Shown: positions 46,021 to 56,731, counted from the first letter of the stretch. The stretch: 64,000 nucleotides of DNA from Erwinia sp. (GCA_964016415.1 OZ024666.1:2027310-2091309); one strand, 5' to 3'. The notes: generated from the letters alone by a model not told the origin. Numbers and translations are program-made.

Positions 46021-47691
46021 CTATGACTGTGCTGTCTTTTCCCAGGTATCGCGTAATCCTACCGTACGGTTGAACACCAGGTTTTCTGCCGTCGAGTAAC
46101 GACTGTCTGCACAGAAATAGCCCTCGCGTTCAAACTGATAAGATTGTGTTGGCGCTGCAGAGACCAGTCCAGGCTCAACCACACCACGACAAATCACCAG
46201 TGAATCCGGGTTTATTGTAGTATGGAAATCATCAGCAGCCGCAGGGTTGGGAACGCTAAAAAGACGATCATATAAACGAAATTCAGCCATGTGAGCATGA
46301 GGCACTGAAACCCAGTGGATCACCCCTTTGACTTTACGTCCATCCGCTGGATCACGGCTTAAGGTGTCAGGATCGCAGTGGCATATCAGCTGTACGATAT
46401 TCCCCTGCGCATCTTTTTCTACCCGCTCAGCTTTGATCACATAGGCGTTGCGCAAACGCACTTCTTTACCTAATACCAGACGCTTGTAATGTTTATTGGC
46501 TTCCTCACGAAAATCGGCCCGGTCGATATACACTTCGCGACTGAAAGGCACCTGACGATTACCCATTTCCGGACGGTTCGGATGCACAGGCATGGTCAGT
46601 ATTTCTTCATGACCTTCAGGTAAATTCTCAATCACTACTTTGACAGGATCAAGCACGGCCATCGCCCGCGGTGCATTTTCATTGAGATCATCACGAATAC
46701 AGGATTCCAGTGAGGCCATCTCAACAATATTCTCCTGACGAGTCACACCAATGCGGCGACAGAAATCACGAATCGAAGCAGCACTGTAGCCACGGCGCCG
46801 CAAGCCTGAGACCGTTAACATACGTGGGTCATCCCAGCCTTCAACGATTTTTTCACTGACCAGCTGTGTCAGTTTGCGTTTTGACATCACGGCATACTCC
46901 AGGTTAAGCCGTGAAAACTCATACTGACGAGGGTGAGCGTCAATGGAAATATTATCCAGTACCCAGTCATACAGACGACGATTATCCTGAAACTCCAGGG
47001 TACAAAGTGAATGTGTAATCCCTTCCAGCGCATCGGAAATGCAATGGGTGAAATCATACATCGGATAAATACACCACTTATTTCCTGTCTGGTGATGTTC
47101 GGCAAATTTTATCCGGTAGAGTACCGGATCACGCATGACAATGAAATTTGATGCCATATCGATTTTTGCCCGCAGGCAGGCTGTCCCCTCCGCGAATTCA
47201 CCCTGGCGCATTTTTTCAAACAGCGTCAGATTCTCCTCAACGGAGCGATCACGCCAGGGGCTATTTTTACCCGGCGATGTCAAGGTGCCACGGTATTCAC
47301 GAATCTGTTCGGGGGTAAGTTCATCTACATAAGCCAGCCCTTTACTGATCAGTTCCACGGCAAAGCTGTAGAGCTTGTCAAAATAGTCTGAAGAGTAATG
47401 TATATCACCGCTCCAGTGAAAACCTAACCACTGCACATCCTCTTTGATCGACTCGACAAACTCTAAATCCTCTTTGACCGGATTGGTATCATCGAAACGC
47501 AGATTACATTGCCCACGATAATCTTCGGCAATACCAAAGTTCAGACAGATGGATTTCGCATGCCCGATATGCAGGTAACCATTAGGTTCGGGGGGGAAAC
47601 GGGTATGGACAGTAGTGTGTTTACCATCAGCCAGATCATCGTCGATGATTTGACGGATGAAATTCGTTGGGCGGGCCTCTGCCTCACTCAT
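46021..47691 (-). CDS. glnS: Glutaminyl-tRNA synthetase
   Basis: 556 residues, class I aminoacyl-tRNA synthetase. HIGH is at residues 41-44 ([15 protein letters not shown]) and the second motif MSKRK at about 268-272. The C-terminal part is the two beta-barrel anticodon-binding domain. It charges tRNA-Gln; four tRNA-Gln genes lie 9 kb away. AGGAAATAGAAC precedes the ATG. The length matches the E. coli enzyme (554). Intact and typical; it marks the start of the conserved core part of the window. Confidence 0.97.
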   Translation of the reverse strand: MSEAEARPTNFIRQIIDDDLADGKHTTVHTRFPPEPNGYLHIGHAKSICLNFGIAEDYRGQCNLRFDDTNPVKEDLEFVESIKEDVQWLGFHWSGDIHYSSDYFDKLYSFAVELISKGLAYVDELTPEQIREYRGTLTSPGKNSPWRDRSVEENLTLFEKMRQGEFAEGTACLRAKIDMASNFIVMRDPVLYRIKFAEHHQTGNKWCIYPMYDFTHCISDALEGITHSLCTLEFQDNRRLYDWVLDNISIDAHPRQYEFSRLNLEYAVMSKRKLTQLVSEKIVEGWDDPRMLTVSGLRRRGYSAASIRDFCRRIGVTRQENIVEMASLESCIRDDLNENAPRAMAVLDPVKVVIENLPEGHEEILTMPVHPNRPEMGNRQVPFSREVYIDRADFREEANKHYKRLVLGKEVRLRNAYVIKAERVEKDAQGNIVQLICHCDPDTLSRDPADGRKVKGVIHWVSVPHAHMAEFRLYDRLFSVPNPAAADDFHTTINPDSLVICRGVVEPGLVSAAPTQSYQFEREGYFCADSRYSTAENLVFNRTVGLRDTWEKTAQS

Positions 47692-47793
47692 GTTCTATTT
47701 CCTCAGGAGTACGTTGCGTCATGTTCAGTGATGTAACGGAGTATGATCCATAAAGCGCGAAGGAGAAACAACCGTTTGTTGCAGAATACACAT

Positions 47794-47821
47794 AAAAAAA
47801 AGGGCGGGATAATTCCCACCC
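47794..47821 (-). terminator. Rho-independent terminator of nagE
   Basis: Minus-strand stem GGGTGGGA / TCCCGCCC (one G-U pair) with a 4-base loop, followed by eight T, 34 bases after the nagE stop. Confidence 0.9.
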
Positions 47822-47854
47822 TCACGGTATATCACCTGCCGGTGATATTCAGCT

Positions 47855-49810
47855 CTACTTTTTGATGGTGAACAGCTTGCTCTCACCAGCCACCAGAGTA
47901 TCACCGGCCAGTAAGTTAATCCCCGCGTAATCATCAATATTACTGACAACCACCGGGCTGATCATTGAGCGTGCATTCGCCTGTAACCAGGGAAGATCCA
48001 TGCGCAGCACTGGCTGACCTGCTGTCACTTCAGCCCCCTCTTCAACCAGACGAGTAAAACCTTCACCATTTAGTGCAACAGTATCCAGTCCCATATGAAC
48101 AACCACTTCAACGCCTTCAGTGGTTTCCATACAAAAGGCATGGTTAGTGTTAAAGATTTTTACCACTGTACCGGCTGCCGGCGCAACAACTTCGGCGCTG
48201 GTTGGCTCAATGGCCAGACCATCACCTACAGCTTTGCTGGCGAAAGCTTCGTCAGGTACCTGCTCCAGTGCAACGACTTTACCACTTACCGGCGCGACCA
48301 GAGTGGCGATAACCACATCATTTTTAGCAAGGCTTGCAGCTGGTGTAGCGGGTGCAGAAGCGACTGGCGTTACAGTGCTCTCCTGCGTCAGGGGTGCAAC
48401 TGCTCCCTGAGTAATTACTTTTTTCATTGCTGCAGCAACAGACTCAGCTTTGGCACCGACAATAACCTGTACTGTCTGCTTGTTCAGACGCACTACCCCT
48501 GAAGCACCAAGGCGCTTACAGGCCGCATCGTTCACCAGCGCTGAATCTTTTACTGACAGACGCAGGCGTGTGATACAGGCATCAATGATAGTCAGGTTAT
48601 CTGAACCACCCACCGCGGCGGTATACTGGCGGGCCAGATCAGTCAGACCTTCTTCAGTATTACTGTTAGCCTCAGGGCCTTCTGCCATTTCGTTGGTATC
48701 TTCACGACCCGGTGTTTTCAGATTAAACAGACGAATTGCCACACTAAACAGGACGAAATAAACCGCAAAGGCAATAGCCCCCATCACCAGCAGAATCCAG
48801 ACATTATTACTGGCTGCTGGCAGGTTATACATCAGTGCATAGTCAATCGCACCTGCAGAGAACGAGAAGCCTGCGTGAATATTCAGCAACGTTGCGACGT
48901 AAAGACTCAGACCTGTCAAAACGGCGTGGATGATATAGAGCACCGGTGCCAGGAACATAAACAGAAACTCAAGCGGTTCAGTTACCCCGGTCAGAAATGC
49001 TGTTACCGCCACAGACAACAACATACCTCCCACCATCGGGCGACGTGCTTTAGGTGCAGCCAGGTACATAGCCAGTGCCGCACCAGGTAAACCGAACATC
49101 ATGATCGGGAAGAAGCCAGACATGAACATCCCGGCAGTGCCATCACCTGCATAAAAACGGTTGATGTCGCCATGGAAAACAGCACCGGCAGCATTGGTAA
49201 ATTCACCAATCTGGAACCAGGCGATAGTATTGAGAACCTGATGTAACCCCGTAGGAATTAACAGACGGTTAACAAGGCCAAAGATACCGGCACCCAGAGC
49301 GCCTTCTTCTACAATCCACTCACCACCCGCATGGATGGCATCCTGAACAGGTGGCCAGACGTAACCCAGAATCGCCGCCAGTACCAGACAGAAGAAGCCG
49401 GTTGCAATAGGCACAAAACGCTTACCACCAAAGAAGCTGAGGAAATCAGGTAATTTTATATCAGCCCAGCGGTTGTAAGTTGCCCCGGCGATCAATCCGG
49501 TGATGATCCCGGCCAGCACACCCATGTTGATTTTGGGGTCGATGGTGACCATGGCTTTCGTCAAAATGAAATAACCTACGGCACCTGCCAGTGCGGCTGC
49601 GCCGGCGTTATCTTTAGACCATGTGGCCGCCACACCAATAGCAAAAATCAGCGCCAGATTATCGAATATTGCACCACCTGCCTGCGCAATAAACGCCAGA
49701 TCTAACAGATCAGGCTGACCAAAACGCAACATAAGTGCGGCAACTGGCAGTACCGCTATAGGTAGCTGCAATGAGCGCCCTAGCCTTTGAAAAAATCCGA
49801 GTATATTCAC
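47855..49810 (-). CDS. nagE: PTS N-acetylglucosamine transporter EIICBA
   Basis: 651 residues starting with GTG (NILGFFQRLGRSLQLPIAVL), as in E. coli, with GGGGGAAAG upstream. Domain order is C-B-A: a membrane EIIC (about 1-370), EIIB with the phosphorylated Cys in IIDACITRLRLS (about 412), and EIIA with the His in EVVVHMGLDTVAL (about 572). It imports GlcNAc as GlcNAc-6-phosphate, the substrate of NagA. Divergent from nagBACD across a region with NagC and CRP sites. Intact. Confidence 0.96.
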   Translation of the reverse strand: MNILGFFQRLGRSLQLPIAVLPVAALMLRFGQPDLLDLAFIAQAGGAIFDNLALIFAIGVAATWSKDNAGAAALAGAVGYFILTKAMVTIDPKINMGVLAGIITGLIAGATYNRWADIKLPDFLSFFGGKRFVPIATGFFCLVLAAILGYVWPPVQDAIHAGGEWIVEEGALGAGIFGLVNRLLIPTGLHQVLNTIAWFQIGEFTNAAGAVFHGDINRFYAGDGTAGMFMSGFFPIMMFGLPGAALAMYLAAPKARRPMVGGMLLSVAVTAFLTGVTEPLEFLFMFLAPVLYIIHAVLTGLSLYVATLLNIHAGFSFSAGAIDYALMYNLPAASNNVWILLVMGAIAFAVYFVLFSVAIRLFNLKTPGREDTNEMAEGPEANSNTEEGLTDLARQYTAAVGGSDNLTIIDACITRLRLSVKDSALVNDAACKRLGASGVVRLNKQTVQVIVGAKAESVAAAMKKVITQGAVAPLTQESTVTPVASAPATPAASLAKNDVVIATLVAPVSGKVVALEQVPDEAFASKAVGDGLAIEPTSAEVVAPAAGTVVKIFNTNHAFCMETTEGVEVVVHMGLDTVALNGEGFTRLVEEGAEVTAGQPVLRMDLPWLQANARSMISPVVVSNIDDYAGINLLAGDTLVAGESKLFTIKK

Positions 49811-49917
49811 CTTTCCCCCTAATTAGCCCTATCCAGGCCCAGAAAACTGCTGATTATTTTCTGTAACCTGTCAAATGAATAGCCACAGTATAACGATATT
49901 TCCGGATTGTAGAAAAA

Positions 49918-49942
49918 AATTAATTCGCTTCGCAAATTAATC
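49918..49942. promoter_or_regulatory. NagC operator (nagE side)
   Basis: TTAATTCGCTTCGCAAATTAA has the central CGCTTCGC and A/T-rich arms of strong NagC sites. It is 108 bases from the nagE start. Paired with the site near nagB it allows looping as described in E. coli. Confidence 0.88.
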
Positions 49943-49951
49943 TACAATAAA

Positions 49952-49967
49952 TGTGATATCCATCACC
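49952..49967. promoter_or_regulatory. CRP site in the nagE-nagB region
   Basis: TGTGATATCCATCACC fits the TGTGA-N6-TCACA consensus with one mismatch. It lies between the two NagC sites, as in E. coli. Confidence 0.8.
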
Positions 49968-50012
49968 AAAAATCACTATTTTATTGCTCTCGCTCTGGCT
50001 ATTGATGTCAAC

Positions 50013-50033
50013 TTATTTTAAGATTAAAAATAA
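50013..50033. promoter_or_regulatory. Possible second NagC operator (nagB side)
   Basis: TTATTTTAAGATTAAAAATA is an A/T-rich near-palindrome 109 bases before nagB and about 95 bases from the first operator. It lacks the central CGC motif, so it is a weaker candidate. Confidence 0.55.
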
Positions 50034-50141
50034 CAAGACGTACTATGCTTCATTAACGGCCAGGACACTCAAAATCTGAGGTCCTGCTCTGAATTACCCA
50101 ATGATAGTACGCTTTCTCTTTTACTTTTAATGAGGTGATAC

Positions 50142-50942
50142 ATGAGACTGATTCCTCTGGCTGCTGCATCCCAGGTAGGAAAATGGGCCGCACGCCATAT
50201 CGTTGCGCGGATTAACGCTTTCGCCCCAACTGCAGAACGGCCTTTTGTTCTTGGGTTACCTACTGGTGGAACACCACTTGAAGCCTACAAGAATCTCATC
50301 GAGATGCATAAAGCGGGCCAGGTTAGTTTCAAACACGTAGTTACTTTCAACATGGATGAGTATATCGGACTGCCAAAAGAGCACCCCGAAAGCTATCACA
50401 GTTTCATGCATCGTAACTTTTTCGACCACATTGATATCCCGGCTGAGAACATCAATCTGTTAGATGGAAATGCAGCCGATGTGGATGCCGAATGCCGCCG
50501 TTATGAAGAAAAAATTCGCTCTTATGGCAAAATCAACTTGTTTATGGGAGGCGTAGGCAATGACGGGCATATCGCTTTTAACGAACCCGCCTCCTCACTG
50601 GCATCCCGTACACGTATCAAAACACTGACTCATGACACGCGCATCGCCAACTCCCGTTTTTTTAATGGTGATGTTAACCAGGTACCGAAATATGCCCTGA
50701 CTGTGGGGGTTGGTACACTGCTTGATGCAGAAGAAGTGATGATTCTGGTAACCGGGCATGTCAAGGCGTTAGCACTGCAGGCTGCCGTAGAAGGTAATGT
50801 CAATCATATGTGGACCATCAGTTGCCTGCAGTTGCACCCCAAAGCTGTCATTGTCTGCGATGAGCCTTCCACTATGGAATTGAAAGTCAAAACGGTTAAG
50901 TACTTCCGCGAAATGGAAGTGGAAAATATCAGGGATCTGTAA
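50142..50942 (+). CDS. nagB: Glucosamine-6-phosphate deaminase
   Basis: 266 residues, the same length as in E. coli. Key segments: [16 protein letters not shown] (phosphate site), FNMDEYIGL with the catalytic Asp72, and [17 protein letters not shown] with Asp141, His143 and Glu148. It converts glucosamine-6-phosphate to fructose-6-phosphate plus ammonia; the family is allosterically activated by GlcNAc-6-phosphate. TGAGGTG precedes the ATG. First gene of nagBACD. Confidence 0.97.
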   Translation: MRLIPLAAASQVGKWAARHIVARINAFAPTAERPFVLGLPTGGTPLEAYKNLIEMHKAGQVSFKHVVTFNMDEYIGLPKEHPESYHSFMHRNFFDHIDIPAENINLLDGNAADVDAECRRYEEKIRSYGKINLFMGGVGNDGHIAFNEPASSLASRTRIKTLTHDTRIANSRFFNGDVNQVPKYALTVGVGTLLDAEEVMILVTGHVKALALQAAVEGNVNHMWTISCLQLHPKAVIVCDEPSTMELKVKTVKYFREMEVENIRDL

Positions 50943-51007
50943 ATCATCACCATCAGACATGGCAAACGGAGTAAATTTTACTCCGTATTGGTGCCGGGAG
51001 AACAATA

Positions 51008-52156
51008 ATGTACGCTTTAGTAAATGGCCGTATCTATACCGGTCACGAAATACTGGATAACCACGCAGTGGTCATCAAAGATGACCTGATTGAATCTGTT
51101 TGTCAGCTTACTGATCTGCCTGCTGATATCACCACCCGTGATGTCAATGGTGCGCTGATTGCACCCGGTTTCATCGACCTGCAACTGAATGGCTGTGGCG
51201 GTGTACAGTTCAATGATGCACTGTCAGCCATCAGTGTTGAGACACTGGCTATCATGCAAAAAGCCAATGAAAAATCGGGTTGTACCAGCTTCCTGCCAAC
51301 CCTGATCACCAGTACTGATGAGTTAATGAAACGGGCAGTCGAAGAAATGCGTGCCTGGCTGGCACAAAATGCTAATCAGGCTCTGGGGCTGCACCTTGAA
51401 GGTCCATGGCTCAATCCGCTGAAAAAGGGCACACATGATCCTGCGTTGATTCGTAAACCCACACAGGAAATGGTTGATTTTCTCTGCGCTAATGCTGATG
51501 TGGTGACCAAAATCACCCTGGCACCGGAGATGGTTGATCCGGCGGTGATTCGCCAGCTCAAAGCTGCTGGTATCATTATTTCTGCTGGCCATTCGCACGC
51601 CAGCTATCAGGAAGCGCGCCGCGGCATCAATGCCGGAATCACTTTTGCCACACACCTTTATAACGCGATGCCTGAATTAGTAGGGCGCGAACCTGGACTG
51701 ATCGGTGCCATTCTGGACGCTCCGGACCTGTATTGTGGTGTTATTGCCGACGGGCTACACGTGCATTATGCCAATATCCGTAACGCCAAACAGCTGAAAA
51801 AAGATAAGCTGATATTGGTCACTGATGCCACAGCTCCTGCAGGTGCTGATATTGAACAGTTCATTTTTGCTGGCAAAACAATATACTATCGCAACGGTCT
51901 TTGTGTAGATGAAAAGGGCACCTTAAGTGGCTCAGCACTCACAATGATTGAAGCGGTAGCGAACAGCGTCGAACATGCAGGGATCGCTCTGGATGAAGCA
52001 TTGCGAATGGCAACGCTTTACCCCGCACGCGCAATGGGATATGAAAACACTTTAGGGACTCTTGAAGCCGGAAAAGTCGCTAATCTGACGGTTTTCACCC
52101 GTGATTATAATATTATTTCGACCATCGTTAACGGCAACGAGGTCTTCAGCGGATAG
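51008..52156 (+). CDS. nagA: N-acetylglucosamine-6-phosphate deacetylase
   Basis: 382 residues, amidohydrolase superfamily. Metal and catalytic residues lie in [11 protein letters not shown] (Glu131 region), [21 protein letters not shown] and [10 protein letters not shown] (catalytic Asp near 273). It removes acetate from GlcNAc-6-phosphate to give glucosamine-6-phosphate for NagB. GGGAG lies before the ATG, 65 bases after nagB. Intact. Confidence 0.97.
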   Translation: MYALVNGRIYTGHEILDNHAVVIKDDLIESVCQLTDLPADITTRDVNGALIAPGFIDLQLNGCGGVQFNDALSAISVETLAIMQKANEKSGCTSFLPTLITSTDELMKRAVEEMRAWLAQNANQALGLHLEGPWLNPLKKGTHDPALIRKPTQEMVDFLCANADVVTKITLAPEMVDPAVIRQLKAAGIIISAGHSHASYQEARRGINAGITFATHLYNAMPELVGREPGLIGAILDAPDLYCGVIADGLHVHYANIRNAKQLKKDKLILVTDATAPAGADIEQFIFAGKTIYYRNGLCVDEKGTLSGSALTMIEAVANSVEHAGIALDEALRMATLYPARAMGYENTLGTLEAGKVANLTVFTRDYNIISTIVNGNEVFSG

Positions 52157-52164
52157 AAATACAC

Positions 52165-53385
52165 ATGCTCACTGGCGGTCAGACTCAAATAGGAAATGTC
52201 GATCTTGTTAAACAGCTCAACAGCGCTGCTGTATATCGGTTAATTGACCAGCAAGGTCCGATATCGCGGATTCAAATAGCGGAATACAGCCACCTGGCAC
52301 CCGCCAGTGTTACCAAGATTACCCGTCAGTTGATTGAGCGTGGGTTAATTAAAGAGGTCGAACAGCAGGCGTCCACAGGTGGACGCCGGGCTATCTCGAT
52401 TGTCACCGAAACAAAAGCATTTAATGCTGTATGTGTCCGTCTGGGGCGTAATGATATTACGCTCAACCTCTTCGATCTGAATGGAAAATCACTGGCTGAA
52501 GAGGACTGTCCGCTTCCTGAACGTACCCGGGAAGATATTGAAATTGCGCTGTTCAGTGCCATCAGCCGGTTTTTAGAAAAAAATCAGCGCAAAATCCGCG
52601 AACTGATAGCCATTGCTGTCACGTTTCCTGGTCTGGTTGACCCCGAAAAAGGCATTGTCCACTATATGCCGCACATTGATGCTAATCACTGGACATTAGT
52701 AGACAATCTCACCCGCCGCTTCAATATTACCAGTTTTGTCGGTCATGACATCCGCAGTCTGGCTCTCGCCGAGCACTACTTTGGGGCGTCACGCGATGCA
52801 ACAGATTCTGTTTTAGTGCGCGTGCACCGGGGTACCGGGGCCGGAATTATAGCTAATGGTGCCATATTCCTCGGTAATAAAGGCAATGTTGGCGAGCTTG
52901 GTCATATCCAGGTGGAACCTCTGGGCGAACGTTGCCATTGTGGTAATTTCGGTTGTCTGGAGACAATTGCCGCCAACAGTGCCGTTGAACTTCGCGTACG
53001 ACAGCTTTTAGAGAAAAATTACAAAAGTAGTCTTACCGCCGAAAACTGCACCATCAGCCAGATTTGTAAAGCAGCAAATCATGGTGACCCACTGGCAATT
53101 GAAGTGATAGAGCATGTTGGACGGCATCTGGGTAAAGCGATCGCTATCACGATAAACCTCATCAATCCTGAAAAAATCGTAATCGCTGGCGAGATTACCG
53201 AAGCAGATAAGATCCTGCTGCCTGCAATTCAGGGCTGTATCAATACTCAGGCCCTGAAAGATTTCCGTACTGATCTCCCGGTAGTGCGTTCAGAAATCGA
53301 TCATCGTTCAGCTATCGGTGCATTTGCTTTGGTAAAACGCGCTATGCTTAATGGCATTTTATTACAGCATCTGCTGGAAAGCTGA
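52165..53385 (+). CDS. nagC: NagC, ROK-family repressor of GlcNAc genes
   Basis: 406 residues. A winged HTH at about 15-75 (NSAAVYRLIDQQGPISRIQIAEYSHLAPASVTKITRQL) is followed by a ROK sugar-binding domain with the zinc motif CHCGNFGCLE. It represses nagE, nagBACD and, here, presumably chiP; the inducer is GlcNAc-6-phosphate. It starts 8 bases after nagA. The conserved tail LVKRAMLNGILLQHLLES is complete. It is intact, although part of its regulon (chiP, chb) is not. Confidence 0.97.
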   Translation: MLTGGQTQIGNVDLVKQLNSAAVYRLIDQQGPISRIQIAEYSHLAPASVTKITRQLIERGLIKEVEQQASTGGRRAISIVTETKAFNAVCVRLGRNDITLNLFDLNGKSLAEEDCPLPERTREDIEIALFSAISRFLEKNQRKIRELIAIAVTFPGLVDPEKGIVHYMPHIDANHWTLVDNLTRRFNITSFVGHDIRSLALAEHYFGASRDATDSVLVRVHRGTGAGIIANGAIFLGNKGNVGELGHIQVEPLGERCHCGNFGCLETIAANSAVELRVRQLLEKNYKSSLTAENCTISQICKAANHGDPLAIEVIEHVGRHLGKAIAITINLINPEKIVIAGEITEADKILLPAIQGCINTQALKDFRTDLPVVRSEIDHRSAIGAFALVKRAMLNGILLQHLLES

Positions 53386-53417
53386 AACAGTTAACGAGAT
53401 ACGGACCCCGCTCTCAG

Positions 53418-54170
53418 ATGGCAATCAAAAACGTTATTTGTGATATCGACGGCGTGTTAATGCACGATAACACCGCCGTTCCCGGTGCCGGTGAATTTTT
53501 GCAGCGTATTCTCAGCCGCGATATGCCACTGGTAATTTTAACTAACTATCCTTCTCAAACGGCTCAGGACCTGGCTAACCGCTTTTCCTCTGCGGGAATT
53601 GTATTACCAGAGAGTGTTTTTTACACCTCCGCTATGGCAACAGCTGATTTTCTTCGTCGTCAGGAAGGAAAAAAAGCCTATGTTGTAGGTGAAGGCGCGC
53701 TGATCCATGAGTTGTACAAAGCCGGGTTCACCATCACTGATATTAATCCTGACTTTGTGATTGTCGGTGAAACTCGCTCCTATAACTGGGAAATGATGCA
53801 TAAAGCGGCCTACTTCATTGTCAATGGTGCCCGGTTTATCGCAACGAATCCGGATACCCACGGGAGAGGTTTCTCTCCGGCCTGTGGTGCACTGTGTGCC
53901 GGTATTGAGAAAATATCTGGTCGTACACCGTTTTATGTTGGTAAACCAAGTCCGTGGATAATCCGTGCTGCATTGAATAAGATGCAGGCTCACTCGGAAG
54001 AGACAGTGATTATCGGTGATAATCTTGCCACTGACATCCTCGCGGGTTTCCAGGCTGGACTGGAAACCATCCTGGTGCTTAGCGGGGTTTCATCGCTGGA
54101 TGATATTGATGCTATGCCCTTTCGTCCGCGCTGGATCTACCCCTCAGTGGCAGAGATCGATATTTTCTGA
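53418..54170 (+). CDS. nagD: UMP phosphatase NagD (HAD family)
   Basis: 250 residues, HAD class IIA. Motif I is CDIDGVLMHD, motif II VILTNYP, motif III with Lys in YVGKPSPW, and motif IV VIIGDNLATDI. In E. coli it prefers UMP and GMP. It is the last gene of the nag operon, 32 bases after nagC, and is followed by a strong terminator. Intact and of usual length. Confidence 0.95.
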   Translation: MAIKNVICDIDGVLMHDNTAVPGAGEFLQRILSRDMPLVILTNYPSQTAQDLANRFSSAGIVLPESVFYTSAMATADFLRRQEGKKAYVVGEGALIHELYKAGFTITDINPDFVIVGETRSYNWEMMHKAAYFIVNGARFIATNPDTHGRGFSPACGALCAGIEKISGRTPFYVGKPSPWIIRAALNKMQAHSEETVIIGDNLATDILAGFQAGLETILVLSGVSSLDDIDAMPFRPRWIYPSVAEIDIF

Positions 54171-54189
54171 CGGTGACAGCCTGAGATGA

Positions 54190-54218
54190 AATGCCCGGAA
54201 TCTGCCGGGCATTTTTTA
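54190..54218 (+). terminator. Terminator of nagBACD
   Basis: Stem ATGCCCGG / CCGGGCAT with a 6-base loop, followed by six T, 20 bases after the nagD stop. Confidence 0.93.
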
Positions 54219-54447
54219 TTCACCCGGCAAGGGAAATTGAATTATATTCAAAATAAAGCCTGTTTTATTGATGATTCGCTAACATTAAAGCCTTAGTCAA
54301 TGACTATTTTTCACAAAATCACTAAATTACTTGCACAAAGGTCGTATATGTCGCATTTTCTTGCTTATCGGATGATGTGAATCATTGTCTACCTTATGAA
54401 TGACCGCCCTCTCCCTGTGGGAGAAGAGTAATTGAGGAGTCCATACT

Positions 54448-56115
54448 ATGTGTTCGATTTTCGGCGTACTTGATTTAAAAACAGATCCAGCCGAACTACG
54501 TAAAAAAGCGCTGGAATTATCGCGCCTGATGCGTCACCGTGGTCCTGACTGGTCTGGCATCTATGCTAACGACCACGCGATTCTGGCGCATGAACGCCTG
54601 TCTATCGTCGACGTCAACTGCGGAGCGCAGCCTTTATATAATGCAGCGCGTACCCATGTCCTGGCGGTCAATGGCGAAATTTATAACCATCAGGCACTTC
54701 GTGAGCAACTGGGCGATCGTTATCAATTCCAGACTGGCTCAGACTGCGAAGTCATTCTTGCACTGTATCAGGAAAAAGGTATTGATTTTCTTGATGAACT
54801 GCAGGGTATGTTTGCTTTTATTCTCTATGATAGCGAAAAAAACAGCTATCTGATTGGTCGCGATCACATTGGTATTATCCCGTTGTATATGGGCAATGAC
54901 GAGAACGGTAACTTGTATGTCGCCTCTGAGATGAAAGCTCTTACGCCAGTGTGCCGTTCTATCAAAGAGTTCCCGCCAGGATGCTACCTGTCGAGTACCG
55001 ACGGAGAAATCCATCAGTACTGGCAGCGTGACTGGTTCAGCTATGACGCAGTTGCCGAAAACACCACTGACGCGGCAGCGCTAAAAGAAGCCCTGGAAGA
55101 GTCGGTTAAAAGTCATCTGATGTCTGACGTCCCTTATGGTGTGTTACTTTCCGGCGGACTGGATTCATCTGTCATTTCTGCCATCACCAAAAAATATGCG
55201 GCAAAAAGAGTAGAAGATCACGATAAAAGTGCAGCATGGTGGCCACAATTGCACTCGTTCGCTGTCGGTCTGGAAGGCTCTCCTGACCTGAAAGCAGCGA
55301 AAGCGGTTGCTGATCATCTCGGCACAGTACACCATGAGATCCACTTTACCGTGCAGGAAGGGCTGGATGCCATCCGTGATGTTATCTATCACATTGAAAC
55401 TTACGATGTCACCACCATCCGTGCATCGACGCCAATGTATCTGATGTCACGCAAAATCAAGGCAATGGGCATCAAAATGGTACTTTCAGGTGAAGGTGCA
55501 GATGAAGTCTTTGGCGGCTATCTCTATTTTCACAAAGCACCCAATGCCCGTGAATTCCATGAAGAGAACGTACGCAAATTACAGGCTCTGCATATGTTCG
55601 ACTGTGCCCGTGCCAACAAAGCAATGTCAGCATGGGGTGTGGAAGCTCGTGTTCCTTTCCTGGATAAAAAATTCCTTGATGTTGCCATGCGCATCAACCC
55701 TGCTGACAAAATGTGTGGGGCTAACGGAAAAATGGAAAAACACATATTACGTGAATGTTTTTCTGAAGAGTTACCTGAGAGCGTTGTCTGGCGTCAGAAG
55801 GAACAATTCTCTGACGGTGTAGGTTACAGCTGGATTGACACCCTAAAAGAAGTTGCCGCGGAACAAATCAGCGATCAGCAGCTGGAAACAGCCCATTTCC
55901 GTTTCCCTTACAATACGCCGACCTCAAAAGAAGCGTATCTGTACCGCGAGATCTTCACTGAACTGTTCCCGGTGGAGAGTGCTGCAGAATGCGTACCTGG
56001 CGGCCCTTCTGTCGCTTGTTCATCTGCTAAAGCAATAGAGTGGGATGAAGCATTTAAAACAATGGATGACCCATCAGGTCGTGCGGTAGGCGTGCATCTG
56101 GCGGCTTACCAATAA
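54448..56115 (+). CDS. asnB: Asparagine synthase (glutamine-hydrolysing) B
   Basis: 555 residues. Cys2 (MCSIFGVLD) is the glutaminase nucleophile of the N-terminal Ntn domain (about 1-205); the synthetase domain has the PPi-binding motif LLSGGLDSSVISA (about 231-243) and SGEGADEVFGGYLYFHK. It makes asparagine from aspartate, glutamine and ATP in the cytoplasm. TTGAGGAG precedes the ATG. Monocistronic between nagD and the tRNA array, as in E. coli. The 277-base gap before it holds the nag terminator and its own promoter. Confidence 0.97.
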   Translation: MCSIFGVLDLKTDPAELRKKALELSRLMRHRGPDWSGIYANDHAILAHERLSIVDVNCGAQPLYNAARTHVLAVNGEIYNHQALREQLGDRYQFQTGSDCEVILALYQEKGIDFLDELQGMFAFILYDSEKNSYLIGRDHIGIIPLYMGNDENGNLYVASEMKALTPVCRSIKEFPPGCYLSSTDGEIHQYWQRDWFSYDAVAENTTDAAALKEALEESVKSHLMSDVPYGVLLSGGLDSSVISAITKKYAAKRVEDHDKSAAWWPQLHSFAVGLEGSPDLKAAKAVADHLGTVHHEIHFTVQEGLDAIRDVIYHIETYDVTTIRASTPMYLMSRKIKAMGIKMVLSGEGADEVFGGYLYFHKAPNAREFHEENVRKLQALHMFDCARANKAMSAWGVEARVPFLDKKFLDVAMRINPADKMCGANGKMEKHILRECFSEELPESVVWRQKEQFSDGVGYSWIDTLKEVAAEQISDQQLETAHFRFPYNTPTSKEAYLYREIFTELFPVESAAECVPGGPSVACSSAKAIEWDEAFKTMDDPSGRAVGVHLAAYQ

Positions 56116-56135
56116 CCGCTATCAGTAAAAGAATT

Positions 56136-56163
56136 AAAACGGGCCCTCTGGCCCGTTTTTTTA
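56136..56163 (+). terminator. Terminator of asnB
   Basis: Stem ACGGGCC / GGCCCGT with a CTCT loop, followed by seven T. Confidence 0.93.
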
Positions 56164-56341
56164 TTTTCAGACTCTGGTTGTTCATTTCCCGTCTGATAAG
56201 TGATGATTTATTCACCATGCTGGTTACAAGCCAAACAAACAATCACTTTGCTGGCAAAAACGGTAAAAAACTTGTTGACGCTTCCTGACCAACTCCGCAT
56301 AATGCGCCCCGCAATGCCGTTCACGATGGCAAATTAAGTAT

Positions 56342-56418
56342 GGCTACGTAGCTCAGCTGGTTAGAGCACAGCACTCATAATGCTGGGGTCACAGGTTCGA
56401 TTCCCGTCGTAGCCACCA
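56342..56418 (+). tRNA. metT: tRNA-Met (CAT), elongator
   Basis: 77 bases including encoded CCA; acceptor GGCTACG pairs with CGTAGCC. Anticodon CAT in CACTCATAATGC. It is first in the array Met-Leu-Gln-Gln-Met-Gln-Gln and matches E. coli metT. The promoter lies in 56270-56330 (TTGACG at 56273). Confidence 0.96.
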
Positions 56419-56421
56419 TTT

Positions 56422-56506
56422 GCGGGAGTGGCGAAATTGGTAGACGCACCAGATTTAGGTTCTGGCGCCGCAAGGTGTGCGAGTTCAAGTCTCGCCTCCC
56501 GCACCA
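56422..56506 (+). tRNA. leuW: tRNA-Leu (TAG)
   Basis: 85 bases including CCA, with a class II variable arm. Acceptor GCGGGAG; anticodon TAG in GATTTAGGTTC. By memory it looks identical to E. coli leuW. It starts only three bases after tRNA-Met, so one precursor RNA is processed. Confidence 0.96.
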
Positions 56507-56526
56507 TTTTGAACAGATTGCACGGA

Positions 56527-56600
56527 TGGGATATCGCCAAGCGGTAAGGCACCGGTTTTTGATACCGGCATTCCCTGGTTCGAATCCAGGTATCCCAGCC
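56527..56600 (+). tRNA. glnU: tRNA-Gln (TTG), CCA incomplete
   Basis: Anticodon TTG in GGTTTTTGATACC; acceptor TGGGATA pairs with TATCCCA. The encoded 3' end is G-CC-T, so the last A of CCA is missing, unlike its twin at 56634. The tRNA nucleotidyltransferase can repair this. Confidence 0.93.
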
Positions 56601-56633
56601 TTTTTTTTGCGTTATACTTTGTGAAACGGACAT

Positions 56634-56708
56634 TGGGATATCGCCAAGCGGTAAGGCACCGGTTTTTGATACCGGCATTCCCTGGTTCGAATCCAGGTAT
56701 CCCAGCCA
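56634..56708 (+). tRNA. glnW: tRNA-Gln (TTG)
   Basis: 75 bases with encoded CCA, anticodon TTG. The body is identical to the preceding tRNA-Gln copy. Confidence 0.95.
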
Positions 56709-56731
56709 GTTTCACCATCAGACAGTTAAAT

